A stretch of 64,000 nt of DNA from Thalassotalea eurytherma. Lineage in GTDB: Bacteria > Pseudomonadota > Gammaproteobacteria > Enterobacterales > Alteromonadaceae. A program made the translations under genes and the position numbers. The stretch lies in assembly GCF_030161415.1 (NCBI RefSeq), contig NZ_BSSU01000005.1, positions 62,001 to 126,000 on the forward strand, given 5' to 3'. Under the pieces are notes generated by a model. It saw only the letters and a list, made by a program, of their open reading frames with translations. It had not been told where the DNA came from and did not search any database. This document shows, one piece after another, positions 55,848 to 64,000 of this stretch; positions within the stretch are counted from its first letter, which is position 1, and each line of letters begins with the position of its first letter.

Positions 55848-58800
55848 TTAATTTAACTCGGCATCAAATGGGAAGGCATCATTTTCATCGGCTACACCGT
55901 CATTATCGTCATCATCATCAACAGCATCTAACATACCATCACCATCAGAATCTATGTCGTAAACTTCATAGAAATTTAGACGTGGTGCGATTGCCATATA
56001 GAAATCTTCGATATCAGATGGGAAGTTCCAAGCATTATTGTTTTGCTCTTCCCATTCCAATACGTACAGACGGTTGCCAACTAATTGGAGTGGACGCCAC
56101 GAGCGAACTCGCCAGCGATTACATGAACTGTCGCCAGCCCAATCACAATCGACATAGTTGCCATCAAACTCATGGGTGAGGGCAGTTAAATTAATATTGC
56201 CGCCATTCATTTCCCAGAACCAGCGATCCCAGCCTTGGCGGTAACTATCGAAATCAAAGTCACCGGAATAGATTCGAGTAGAACGGTTATCACTGCTTTC
56301 TAAACGATAACCAAAATAGTTTTCCGCTTTAACATCACCATTTTCGTCATACGCGTCTGGGTTTGTTAACGTGAAACTGTTCATCAAGTAGTTATCTTGC
56401 AGCGGCGTTATATCAACGGCGTCGCTTGCAGTGACGATTAACTCATAAGATGAAAGCATCGTTGCATTATCACTTATGACAATTACTGCAGAATAACCCG
56501 TTTCATAAGCTTCGACTTTCTCAACTTTAACCGTGTTATTGCCAACCGTCAGCACTAAGAGACCGTCTGAATTGATTTCCCAATCCATAGCCAGAGAAAA
56601 TATTTCTGACATAGCCGTGCCATTTTCATCAAACGTAACAACGTCATGTTGTTTTCTTGACCATTGGTTTTCGTCATCAATATTAATATTAACGGGTAGT
56701 ACCCAATCACTTGTTAGATCCTCTGGCGTCCAAGCGATACTCGCTAGCGAAACACGCGCCATCAGGTCAATGACTGTACCTTCAGAATCCGTAACAAACG
56801 GTATTTGATCTGCAGAGCCGGTAAGCTGTTCTCGTTCCCAATCATCAACGATTAAGTATGAAAGTTGTTGTACTTGCCAAAACGTATGCTGATCACCATC
56901 ACTTGCCAATCGCTGCCATTGCGTTTCGCCCGCTGAGATAGATATCTGAATTTGATAATCACCATACTGGGCAATGAAATTATCGGCTTGCTCTTGGGTA
57001 ACGATGCCGATCGCAACAAGGTTTGATACTTGCTCATAACTACTGCTTTCTAAGCCTTGAAAGTAGATAGTCATCACATCGCTTTCAATTGCGTAGTCGG
57101 CACTATCACTGCCAAAACCATCGCTTTTAGTCATAAAGCCTTGGTCAAACAGATACTGAGCACCATCAAGAATGCCAATACGAACTCCAGGGTCATCTAA
57201 CGCAGATTCCGAAATTGAGATATAGCCGTCCAGTAGGTCATCTGTGCTAAAGGCAAGTGCAGCGCGTACATCATCGTTGTATGGATCAAGGTCAGTACCA
57301 TTGGCCACTCCGTCACCATCGATATCGTCGTCACTATTATCACCAATACCATCCATGTCTGTATCTGATGTTTCAGAATCATCAAATGGAAATGCATCTT
57401 CTTTGTCTGGTACGCCATCATTGTCATCATCATTGTCAGCGTTATTACCGATGAGGTCTTGATCTGAATCCATTGACTCTGACTGATCATAAGGAAACTC
57501 ATCATCAGCATCAGGCACGCCATCATTGTCATCATCATTATCAATGCTGTCGAAAATGCCGTCTTTATCCCAATCTATATCGTAAACTTCGTAGAAATTT
57601 ACACGTGGAGAGATTGCAATATAAAGATCTTCATCCATTGATGGGGTAGTAAACGCATTGTTATTACGCTCTTCCCACTCTAGCACATATAATCTGTTGC
57701 CAACGATTTGCAGCGGTCGCCAAGTTCTTATGCGCCAACGATTGCAATAGTCGTCATCTTGCCAGAAACATGATGCGTACACGCCATAATCACTGTGCCA
57801 TAAGGCACTAATTTTTATGTCGTTAGTATCATCTTGCATCCAGAACCAGCGGTCCCAGCCATCGCGCTCGTTAAACGAATTAAAGTCGCCAGTGTAAATG
57901 CGTGTTGAACGTCCCCCACCGGTTTCCAATCGATAACCGAAATAAGATTCTGAATTAAGCATTCCTTCATCATCATAGGCATCAGGATTGGTTAGACTAA
58001 AGCTATTTTGCAGGTAGCTGTTCAGTAAAGGGGAAATATCAATATTTGTCCCAACTGGTACCAATAACTCATAAGACGAAATGGTATTTTGTCCATCAGA
58101 GGCTTGAACGATTGCACCAATACCTGTTTCAAAATCATCAATCTTTTGAATGGTGATTTCGACGTTGTCACCCATGTCTAAAACGAGTATGCCATCGACG
58201 TCAATTGACCAGTCCATTGCAATATCAAAAATATCCGATGTCGCTGTTCCGTCACCAAATTCAACCACATCAAACTGTTTACGATTCCATTGTGATTCGT
58301 CATAAAAGTTGATGTTTACCGGTAATGTCCAGTTATTCGCTAAATCATCTTCCGTCCAGGCAATCGTATCAATTGTCGATAAATCGGTTAGTTCAATTAA
58401 TGAACCATCTGATTCGGTAGCAAAAGGTACTTCGTCAATAGAGCCGGTTAATTGCTCGCGTTCCCACTCTGGTAATATGAGGTATTCTAGCTCTTGTACT
58501 TGCCAGAACCTATGCATTGGCTCAGTGCTTTCTAGTCGTTGCCAAAATGATGTACCAGTATTAATGAGCACTTCAATTTGATAATCGCCATGGTTAGCTT
58601 TGAAATCATCTGCACTTTGTTGCGAGATGATACCGATATCAACCATGTCGTCTAATGTCATGAAGCTAGAGCTTTCAACCCCTTCAAAATACAAGTTAAG
58701 GGTGTCGCTTTCTTCAGTAAAATTAAAGTCTGCGAAGCTACTACCAAAGTTATCACTTCTTATTAAGTAACCGTCATTAAACTCGTATTGCTCACCATTT

Positions 58801-61800
58801 ATAGAGCCAATTCTTATTGCTGGCTCTTCTAACGCACCTTCAACAATTAAGATATAGTTCTCAAGTAAATCATCAACCGTAAAGCTAATGGCCTGAGTTA
58901 CTTCATCATCATAAGGGTCTAAATCATCGTCATTTGCAATAGCATCGCCATCGATATCGCCATCACTGTTGTCACCAATACCGTCTGAATCAGTATCAGA
59001 AGATTCTGAGTCGTCTAACGGGAAAGCATCGTCTTCGTTAAACACGCCATCATTGTCTTTGTCGTCGTCTAATGGGTCTGGTATGCCGTCTTCATCAGTA
59101 TCAACATAATCAAAAGCTTCAAGGATGTTAGCTAGTGCAATAGAGTTGAATAAAATGCCATTATCATCACGCATGCCTGCTTCTTGCATAAAGCCGCGAC
59201 GAACATAGGTTTCTTCTTCAAGTTCATTGTCTTCGAACACAAATGGCATAAGTTCTTCACTATGCAGATCAAGGAACTCGACCAAGCTTTCTGGCACGCT
59301 AAATGAGTAGGTTGAAATATCGCCTACCATGGCAACAGTTACATCGACAGACTCATACAAGTACGGTTCATTGCCATTTTGCGGGAACTTATAGATATCA
59401 GCCTTCAGGTTGGTGCCATTGGCATTACCGTTATCTGATACTAAAAAGGCTTCAACGTTATAGCCATTCTCAGAGCCTATCCAAATAGCGCCTTGCATAT
59501 TGTCTACTGAACTACCGGTTTGGTTAACAATATCATCTAGTGATTGTGCTAACATTGGGCCGATTTCATCCCAGTACAGCGGTACACCATTTTGGCAATT
59601 TAAGCCTTCGCCAATCCAATCATCGCACCAGAATTCATAAGTATCTGCAAGTATTTCAACAAGTGGCATATAAGCTATCGCGCCTTCACTAAAGACTGCA
59701 TCTTTTGCTATTGCGCCATAAAATTCTTCTTCAAGTAGTGCCAATTGCATAATGCCGGTGATTGGCGTTGATACGAGATTAATGTTCTCATCGCGCACAC
59801 CTGTTGTGATTAGTGCTGTTTCACCGTTTTCTCCAAAGCTTTCTACTTCAAAAATATCAGGATCTTGCACAATGCCATCAGCGGTTAGTAGGTAATCACT
59901 ACTGCTCTCTTCTTCTGGAACAAATGCTGTCCATTGATCGGTTTGAGCATCAAAGTAGAAGATAGATTCAGGGCCACTATTAGTGATAACGCCGTATTCA
60001 TAGAATATTTCACGTACTCCAGAATCATTTTGATCGGTGTCACTTTCAAACCATGCGATGCCGTCAGTGAACGCTGTTAGCTCATTTGTATCAACAAATT
60101 GTGTAGCCGTTATTACACCCGTGACAGCACACTCAGTGCCAGTGTCTTTATCAAATGTTTGGCTATAGGCTACCGTTAAAACGCCTGATTCTTTGTCATA
60201 CGCGGCTTCTTGAGCTTCAAAGTCGTCGTCTTCGTCGATAGGCATTAACGTTATATTACCAGCGAGATCTACAGTACCTACTACGCCACTATCTTCGTCG
60301 GAATCATCAGCATCTTTTATTGTTAATGCATCTTGATTCATTGTGATATCAAGCATCCATGTATCTGCTTGATGGACACTACATTTAGGGTCTGTTTCAT
60401 CAAATGTTATGGTTTCAGTGGCAAGCCATGTACCGTTTAGATCAAAGCTGTACTGGTCACAAACATCACCAACACCGTTTTCATCAATATCGGTTTGGTC
60501 AGGGTTAGCAACCATAGGGCAGTTATCGCTATTGTCACCAATAAGGTCTTCATCCAAATCATTGGTTTCAGTAGGATCATTTGGGAATGCATCGGCATTA
60601 TCACCTACACCATCTTCATCAGAATCCATAGATTCTTCAGCGTCAAAATCAAAAGCGTCTTCGTTATTAGGTACGCCATCACCGTCGATATCAGTGTCGT
60701 TAACGTCAGAAATAAAATCACCATCAAAGTCAGCAGGTTGATCTTCACCATTTAATGGATCAGAACCCGCATCAACTTCATCTTCATCGGTATATTGATC
60801 ATTATCGTCGTCAGGGTCAGCATTGTTACCAATGTCATCTTGATCACTATCTAACCATTCGTTGATATCTAATGGGAACATATCCTCATCGTCGGCAAAA
60901 CCGTCACCATCATCGTCATCGTCGGTTGCGTTGCCAATGCCGTCGCCATCGGTATCAATGAAGTCGGTACCTGGATTAGACGCGTCGTTATCATCGGGAT
61001 CTTGGTCTGCTGGCCAGCCATCTTGGTCTGCATCACTGGCGACACTTCTTGTGTCATCTAGCGGGAAATCATCTTCGGTATCAAGCACACCGTCGTTGTC
61101 ATCATCACTATCACATAGGTCACCAAAGCCATCTTCATCCGTATCAATTTGGCTGGTATTTATTACTAGTGGGCAGTTGTCAGTTCCATTCCCTACACCA
61201 TCATTATCACTATCAAAGCGCTCCGCAGGATCTAAAGGAAATGCATCGCTGCCGTCAAAAACACCGTCATCGTCTGTGTCGCTATCTAACGGGTCGGAAC
61301 CTATTAAGGCTTCTTGCTCATCAGTTAAATCATCACCGTCATCGTCTTCATCGGTATTATTACCAATACCGTCTAAATCCGTATCTAGTGTTTCAGTAGG
61401 ATCGCGTGGGAAGGGATCGTCACCGTTGAGTACGTTATCGCCATCAATATCGGTATCAGTGTTATCGCCAATGCCATCGCTATCAAGATCGCCCGATTCA
61501 GACGCATCAAGCGGGAAAGCATCGTCATCATCACTTACACCATCGTTGTCGTCATCGGTGTCACTGGCTAAACCACCTTCGTTTGCAAGGCCATCACCAT
61601 CGGTATCGACAAAGTCTACTTCTGGTACGGTTTCGTCATTATCATTAGTGTCTTGCCCATCAGGCCAACCGTCATTGTCTTGGTCAACAGCATTTGAGCG
61701 GGTTGCATCTAGTGGGAAGTCATCGTCTGTATCAACAACACCATCGCCGTCATCATCGTCATCAGCATTGTTACCGATGCCGTCTTCATCGGTGTCGAGA

Positions 61801-63071
61801 AACTCAGTGTTATCTAATGGAAAATCATCATTTTCATCAATAACGCCATCATTATCATCGTCTGAATCTGAAGCTGCTTCATCAATATCTGAAGTTCTCA
61901 AACCGTCTGAAACGATATAACTGACATCTGGTATGCCATCGTTATCGGTGTCAGTATCAGCCGCCGCAGACTCTGGAAAGTCATCATCAGTGTTTAATAC
62001 ACCATCACCATCAATATCTGGTGATGTTTCAGCTGGTTTGACAACGATTTCTTCATCGGAATTCTCAAAATCTGATGTGTCAGTGTCATCTTGGCCTGTT
62101 TGCTCTGTTTCGCCAACAACTACATCTTTAACATCGGCGACGGTTCTGCCGTCTGGATCATTAGGAATAGGTAATGTGGAAGGGTCTTGCGCTAATACGT
62201 CTAGGGCTTCTTCAGGGTAGCTTGCAGTATCTTCACCATCTACCTGTCCATCAATTTTACCGTCTGATAAATCGGCAGCCATATCGTCAATAATATTGTT
62301 GGTCGATGAATCTGTGTCACCACTTAGTTGTTGCATTTGAAATACAACTGCCGTCAATGCTTCAACGGCACTGCGATAAGCTGTAGTTGATGTTTGCGCG
62401 TCAATATCAGTGGTTGATTCATCAATTAACGGAGGTGTTGTAAAAATATCGACTTCATCATCTAAGCCAAAACCCAAGGTAGATTTCACTTGGCTTTGGG
62501 CCGCAGGCATTGCTGCTAACACTTCTTCTAACGTGGTATCACCATCGTTATTACCTGTGTAGGGCGCAGTATCTGAGTCAGCATTTGAGAAAATTAACGA
62601 GACAGTCATATCTGTTAATGGGGTTGCGTAAATCGCAATCTCGTTGTCAATCATCTCTTGAGTAAGCAGGGTACTAACATTGGTAATTACAGGGGCTTGC
62701 CCTGTGGTTATATCAATGGTTCCTTCGATTGCTGTAATTTCGAGTAAGTAAGGTGGGGTTAATGGAAGAGTAAGGTTGAGGCCTTCAATTTGTGCTTGGT
62801 CATTGGTAGAGGCTGTCCCAACTATCTCTCCTTTAAAGCCTTCTGCACTTGTATCTATTAGATAAACGTTAACTTCAGCAAGAGCCATTGGCCCTTTTAC
62901 ACCACCACCAGAAAACGCTACGACTTCTGGTTCAGGAGGGGCTGGCGGTTCGGGTACTACGATTTCTCGAACATCGTCATTACTATCAGAACAACTTGAA
63001 ATAAAAGATACCAGGCCAAAGAGTAGTATTACCTTTAAACAGGAGGAGCTTATTTTTTTTAACATATCCAT
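55848..63071 (-). CDS. Giant lipoprotein with thrombospondin type 3 repeats
   Basis: A 2407-residue acidic exported lipoprotein: leader ending in lipobox ISSC (Cys27). Residues about 45-330 form a carboxypeptidase-regulatory-like domain (FSGGGVKGPMALAEVNVYLI). Residues about 350-877 are thrombospondin type 3 repeats of the form DxDxDGxxDxxD with Ca2+-binding Asp residues. Residues 880-1330 are a unique globular part (LNGTWLATETITFD). Short repeat blocks near 1330-1390 and 1830-1938 then flank two homologous modules of about 435 residues (1392-1830 and 1938-2370), and a final repeat closes the protein. Probably a Ca2+-stabilised surface adhesin or binding protein. GGGA precedes the ATG at 63071. 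Confidence 0.88.
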   Translation of the reverse strand: MDMLKKISSSCLKVILLFGLVSFISSCSDSNDDVREIVVPEPPAPPEPEVVAFSGGGVKGPMALAEVNVYLIDTSAEGFKGEIVGTASTNDQAQIEGLNLTLPLTPPYLLEITAIEGTIDITTGQAPVITNVSTLLTQEMIDNEIAIYATPLTDMTVSLIFSNADSDTAPYTGNNDGDTTLEEVLAAMPAAQSQVKSTLGFGLDDEVDIFTTPPLIDESTTDIDAQTSTTAYRSAVEALTAVVFQMQQLSGDTDSSTNNIIDDMAADLSDGKIDGQVDGEDTASYPEEALDVLAQDPSTLPIPNDPDGRTVADVKDVVVGETEQTGQDDTDTSDFENSDEEIVVKPAETSPDIDGDGVLNTDDDFPESAAADTDTDNDGIPDVSYIVSDGLRTSDIDEAASDSDDDNDGVIDENDDFPLDNTEFLDTDEDGIGNNADDDDDGDGVVDTDDDFPLDATRSNAVDQDNDGWPDGQDTNDNDETVPEVDFVDTDGDGLANEGGLASDTDDDNDGVSDDDDAFPLDASESGDLDSDGIGDNTDTDIDGDNVLNGDDPFPRDPTETLDTDLDGIGNNTDEDDDGDDLTDEQEALIGSDPLDSDTDDDGVFDGSDAFPLDPAERFDSDNDGVGNGTDNCPLVINTSQIDTDEDGFGDLCDSDDDNDGVLDTEDDFPLDDTRSVASDADQDGWPADQDPDDNDASNPGTDFIDTDGDGIGNATDDDDDGDGFADDEDMFPLDINEWLDSDQDDIGNNADPDDDNDQYTDEDEVDAGSDPLNGEDQPADFDGDFISDVNDTDIDGDGVPNNEDAFDFDAEESMDSDEDGVGDNADAFPNDPTETNDLDEDLIGDNSDNCPMVANPDQTDIDENGVGDVCDQYSFDLNGTWLATETITFDETDPKCSVHQADTWMLDITMNQDALTIKDADDSDEDSGVVGTVDLAGNITLMPIDEDDDFEAQEAAYDKESGVLTVAYSQTFDKDTGTECAVTGVITATQFVDTNELTAFTDGIAWFESDTDQNDSGVREIFYEYGVITNSGPESIFYFDAQTDQWTAFVPEEESSSDYLLTADGIVQDPDIFEVESFGENGETALITTGVRDENINLVSTPITGIMQLALLEEEFYGAIAKDAVFSEGAIAYMPLVEILADTYEFWCDDWIGEGLNCQNGVPLYWDEIGPMLAQSLDDIVNQTGSSVDNMQGAIWIGSENGYNVEAFLVSDNGNANGTNLKADIYKFPQNGNEPYLYESVDVTVAMVGDISTYSFSVPESLVEFLDLHSEELMPFVFEDNELEEETYVRRGFMQEAGMRDDNGILFNSIALANILEAFDYVDTDEDGIPDPLDDDKDNDGVFNEDDAFPLDDSESSDTDSDGIGDNSDGDIDGDAIANDDDLDPYDDEVTQAISFTVDDLLENYILIVEGALEEPAIRIGSINGEQYEFNDGYLIRSDNFGSSFADFNFTEESDTLNLYFEGVESSSFMTLDDMVDIGIISQQSADDFKANHGDYQIEVLINTGTSFWQRLESTEPMHRFWQVQELEYLILPEWEREQLTGSIDEVPFATESDGSLIELTDLSTIDTIAWTEDDLANNWTLPVNINFYDESQWNRKQFDVVEFGDGTATSDIFDIAMDWSIDVDGILVLDMGDNVEITIQKIDDFETGIGAIVQASDGQNTISSYELLVPVGTNIDISPLLNSYLQNSFSLTNPDAYDDEGMLNSESYFGYRLETGGGRSTRIYTGDFNSFNERDGWDRWFWMQDDTNDIKISALWHSDYGVYASCFWQDDDYCNRWRIRTWRPLQIVGNRLYVLEWEERNNNAFTTPSMDEDLYIAISPRVNFYEVYDIDWDKDGIFDSIDNDDDNDGVPDADDEFPYDQSESMDSDQDLIGNNADNDDDNDGVPDKEDAFPFDDSETSDTDMDGIGDNSDDDIDGDGVANGTDLDPYNDDVRAALAFSTDDLLDGYISISESALDDPGVRIGILDGAQYLFDQGFMTKSDGFGSDSADYAIESDVMTIYFQGLESSSYEQVSNLVAIGIVTQEQADNFIAQYGDYQIQISISAGETQWQRLASDGDQHTFWQVQQLSYLIVDDWEREQLTGSADQIPFVTDSEGTVIDLMARVSLASIAWTPEDLTSDWVLPVNINIDDENQWSRKQHDVVTFDENGTAMSEIFSLAMDWEINSDGLLVLTVGNNTVKVEKVEAYETGYSAVIVISDNATMLSSYELIVTASDAVDITPLQDNYLMNSFTLTNPDAYDENGDVKAENYFGYRLESSDNRSTRIYSGDFDFDSYRQGWDRWFWEMNGGNINLTALTHEFDGNYVDCDWAGDSSCNRWRVRSWRPLQLVGNRLYVLEWEEQNNNAWNFPSDIEDFYMAIAPRLNFYEVYDIDSDGDGMLDAVDDDDDNDGVADENDAFPFDAELN

Positions 63072-63216
63072 ACTATATCCCAGTGAATGTTAGTGCTTGA
63101 TGAATGTCATTAAACTGTCATAAATGGAATTCATTTAAGTTACTTGAGATTAGTACAAAATTGGCATTTTCCAAGGTAACCTTAAATAAAATAAGGTTAA
63201 TTGTTTGTTCAGGGGT

Positions 63217-63250
63217 AAAAAAAAAGCCCCTTACCAAAGAGATAAGGGGC
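63217..63250 (-). terminator. Terminator of the secreted GlyGly-CTERM-like protein gene
   Basis: GCCCCTTA (63226-63233) pairs with TAAGGGGC (63243-63250). On the minus strand it is followed by T9 (A-run at 63217-63225). Confidence 0.88.
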
Positions 63251-63277
63251 AAATAATATAGGGTTTTATTATTATTT

Positions 63278-64000
63278 TTATTTGGTTTTTCTTAGTCGGT
63301 AGCTAGCTAAAGATAAGAATAGTAAGACGAAGTAACCCAAACTACCGCCACCGCTTGATGGTGAAGATGTTGGTGGCGTGACTGTCGGTGGCGTTACTAC
63401 AATAGGGGCCGCTTCCACATTTACAGCAAATGATGTACTCGCTTGATTAGCGCCATCTGAAGCGGTAACGATAACTTCAAAACTACCAACTTCTGTTAAT
63501 GTGCCAGAGATCATTTCATCGCTAACTGATAAACCATCGATACCTGATACTGAATAGGTTAATACATCTGATTCTGGATCAGAGAATACACCTGAGATAT
63601 CAACGTTTAGGGCAACATTGCCCGAGTCAGTAAGTTGTGTATCAACATCGCTAATACTGCCGACAACTTCAGGAGCAAGATTAATTTCTTCATTTTCGAA
63701 ACTAGTCAGTTCGATAAGTGTTGAACCAATATTGCGTTTTAACTCCGCTGTAGAGCCCATCTCAAGAAGACCATAATATTTTTTATTGGCTTCAAGTGCT
63801 TTGGATTCTTCACTAGCTGTTAAGTAACCATTAATTGTAAGGTTCACATCGAAGGCTTCATCGGCAACTACTTGAATTGGTGCGTCAATATCAAATGAAG
63901 CATCATCGGTATAGGTGATGTGTGCCACTTCAATTGTAACGTCATCAACTTCTCCGGCTTCTATACCCGTATAGTTATGAGCAAATATCCAGTAGTTACC
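63278..64000 (-). CDS. C-terminal part of a secreted protein with a GlyGly-CTERM-like tail
   Basis: The frame is open through base 64000, so the N-terminus lies outside; a GTG at 63928 is internal. The visible 240 residues hold a beta-rich segment (WIFAHNYTGIEAGEVDD), an Ig/cadherin-like domain (about 63410-63640: DPESDVLTYSVSGIDGLSVS ... ASDGANQA), a Pro/Thr/Ser linker and the tail SSGGGSLGYFVLLFLSLASY with RLRKTK. That tail fits a rhombosortase-processed GlyGly-CTERM signal, which implies surface anchoring or release. In relatives such C-termini occur on S8 proteases, but no catalytic residue is visible here. Confidence 0.75.
   Translation of the reverse strand, partial: GNYWIFAHNYTGIEAGEVDDVTIEVAHITYTDDASFDIDAPIQVVADEAFDVNLTINGYLTASEESKALEANKKYYGLLEMGSTAELKRNIGSTLIELTSFENEEINLAPEVVGSISDVDTQLTDSGNVALNVDISGVFSDPESDVLTYSVSGIDGLSVSDEMISGTLTEVGSFEVIVTASDGANQASTSFAVNVEAAPIVVTPPTVTPPTSSPSSGGGSLGYFVLLFLSLASYRLRKTK

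Noticed and set aside
60862-61920. A 352-codon plus-strand frame rich in Ser/Pro
   Set aside because: It is the antisense of Asp/Gly-rich thrombospondin repeats (GAT/GAC read as TCA/TCG); an artefact of composition.
59080-62030. Periodic DNA repeats that could suggest CRISPR or satellite DNA
   Set aside because: The periodicity follows DxDxDG protein repeats, with variable spacing and an open reading frame.

Overview
The window reads as chromosomal DNA of a marine gammaproteobacterium of the order Alteromonadales, close to Colwellia or Thalassotalea. The grounds are a low-GC, AT-rich sequence; housekeeping proteins of clear gammaproteobacterial type (AcnB, ValS, HolC, PepA, LptF/LptG, TopB, HemH); a cytochrome c maturation locus split into two divergent operons, as I recall from Shewanella and relatives; a TonB-dependent receptor; and a C-terminal GlyGly-CTERM-like sorting tail. 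The species assignment is inference.

Layout. 1-9.7 kb: the end of an S9 peptidase gene, a small lipoprotein, two divergent AcnB-type aconitases of quite different lineage, and a choice-of-anchor I lipoprotein followed by a MITE-like element. 9.9-19.1 kb: ccmABCDE on the minus strand and ccmF-ccmG-ccmH-ccmI, a glutathione-peroxidase-like gene and hemH on the plus strand, so heme synthesis, heme export and heme ligation to cytochrome c sit together. 19.1-28.3 kb: two tandem cold-shock genes with a shared upstream dyad, the valS-holC-pepA run, divergent lptF-lptG, an RDD membrane protein and a small unknown gene.

28.3-37.0 kb is the most unusual stretch. A tRNA-Leu(CAA) gene is split: its promoter and 5' half lie at 28.33-28.43 kb and its matching 3' half at 36.95-37.00 kb. 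In between are an intact tRNA-Leu(CAA), another orphan tRNA-Leu 3' half, two copies of an 84-base arm ending at the tRNA core, and the N-terminal stub of a tyrosine recombinase. The cargo is a LytTR-type two-component system divergent from an ABC ATPase, an ABC permease fused to an M1-like metallopeptidase, and a TPR protein. A pair of LytTR-like direct repeats exactly two helical turns apart sits in the divergent promoter. This looks like a decayed integrative element whose cargo is intact.

37-55.7 kb: a periplasmic solute-binding protein behind an 8-base tandem repeat, an S46 dipeptidyl-peptidase, a HutD-like protein, a hemolysin III-family membrane protein, a TonB receptor, a broken YdcH gene, and a MacAB-like export operon with three consecutive adaptor proteins between ATPase and permease. 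These are followed by an SGNH esterase, topB, an AraC regulator (with a LexA-box-like site between the last two), a transglutaminase-like protein and a GST. 55.8-64 kb: a 2407-residue calcium-binding-type (thrombospondin type 3 repeat) lipoprotein with an internal duplicated module, and the C-terminal part of a secreted GlyGly-CTERM-like protein cut by the window edge.
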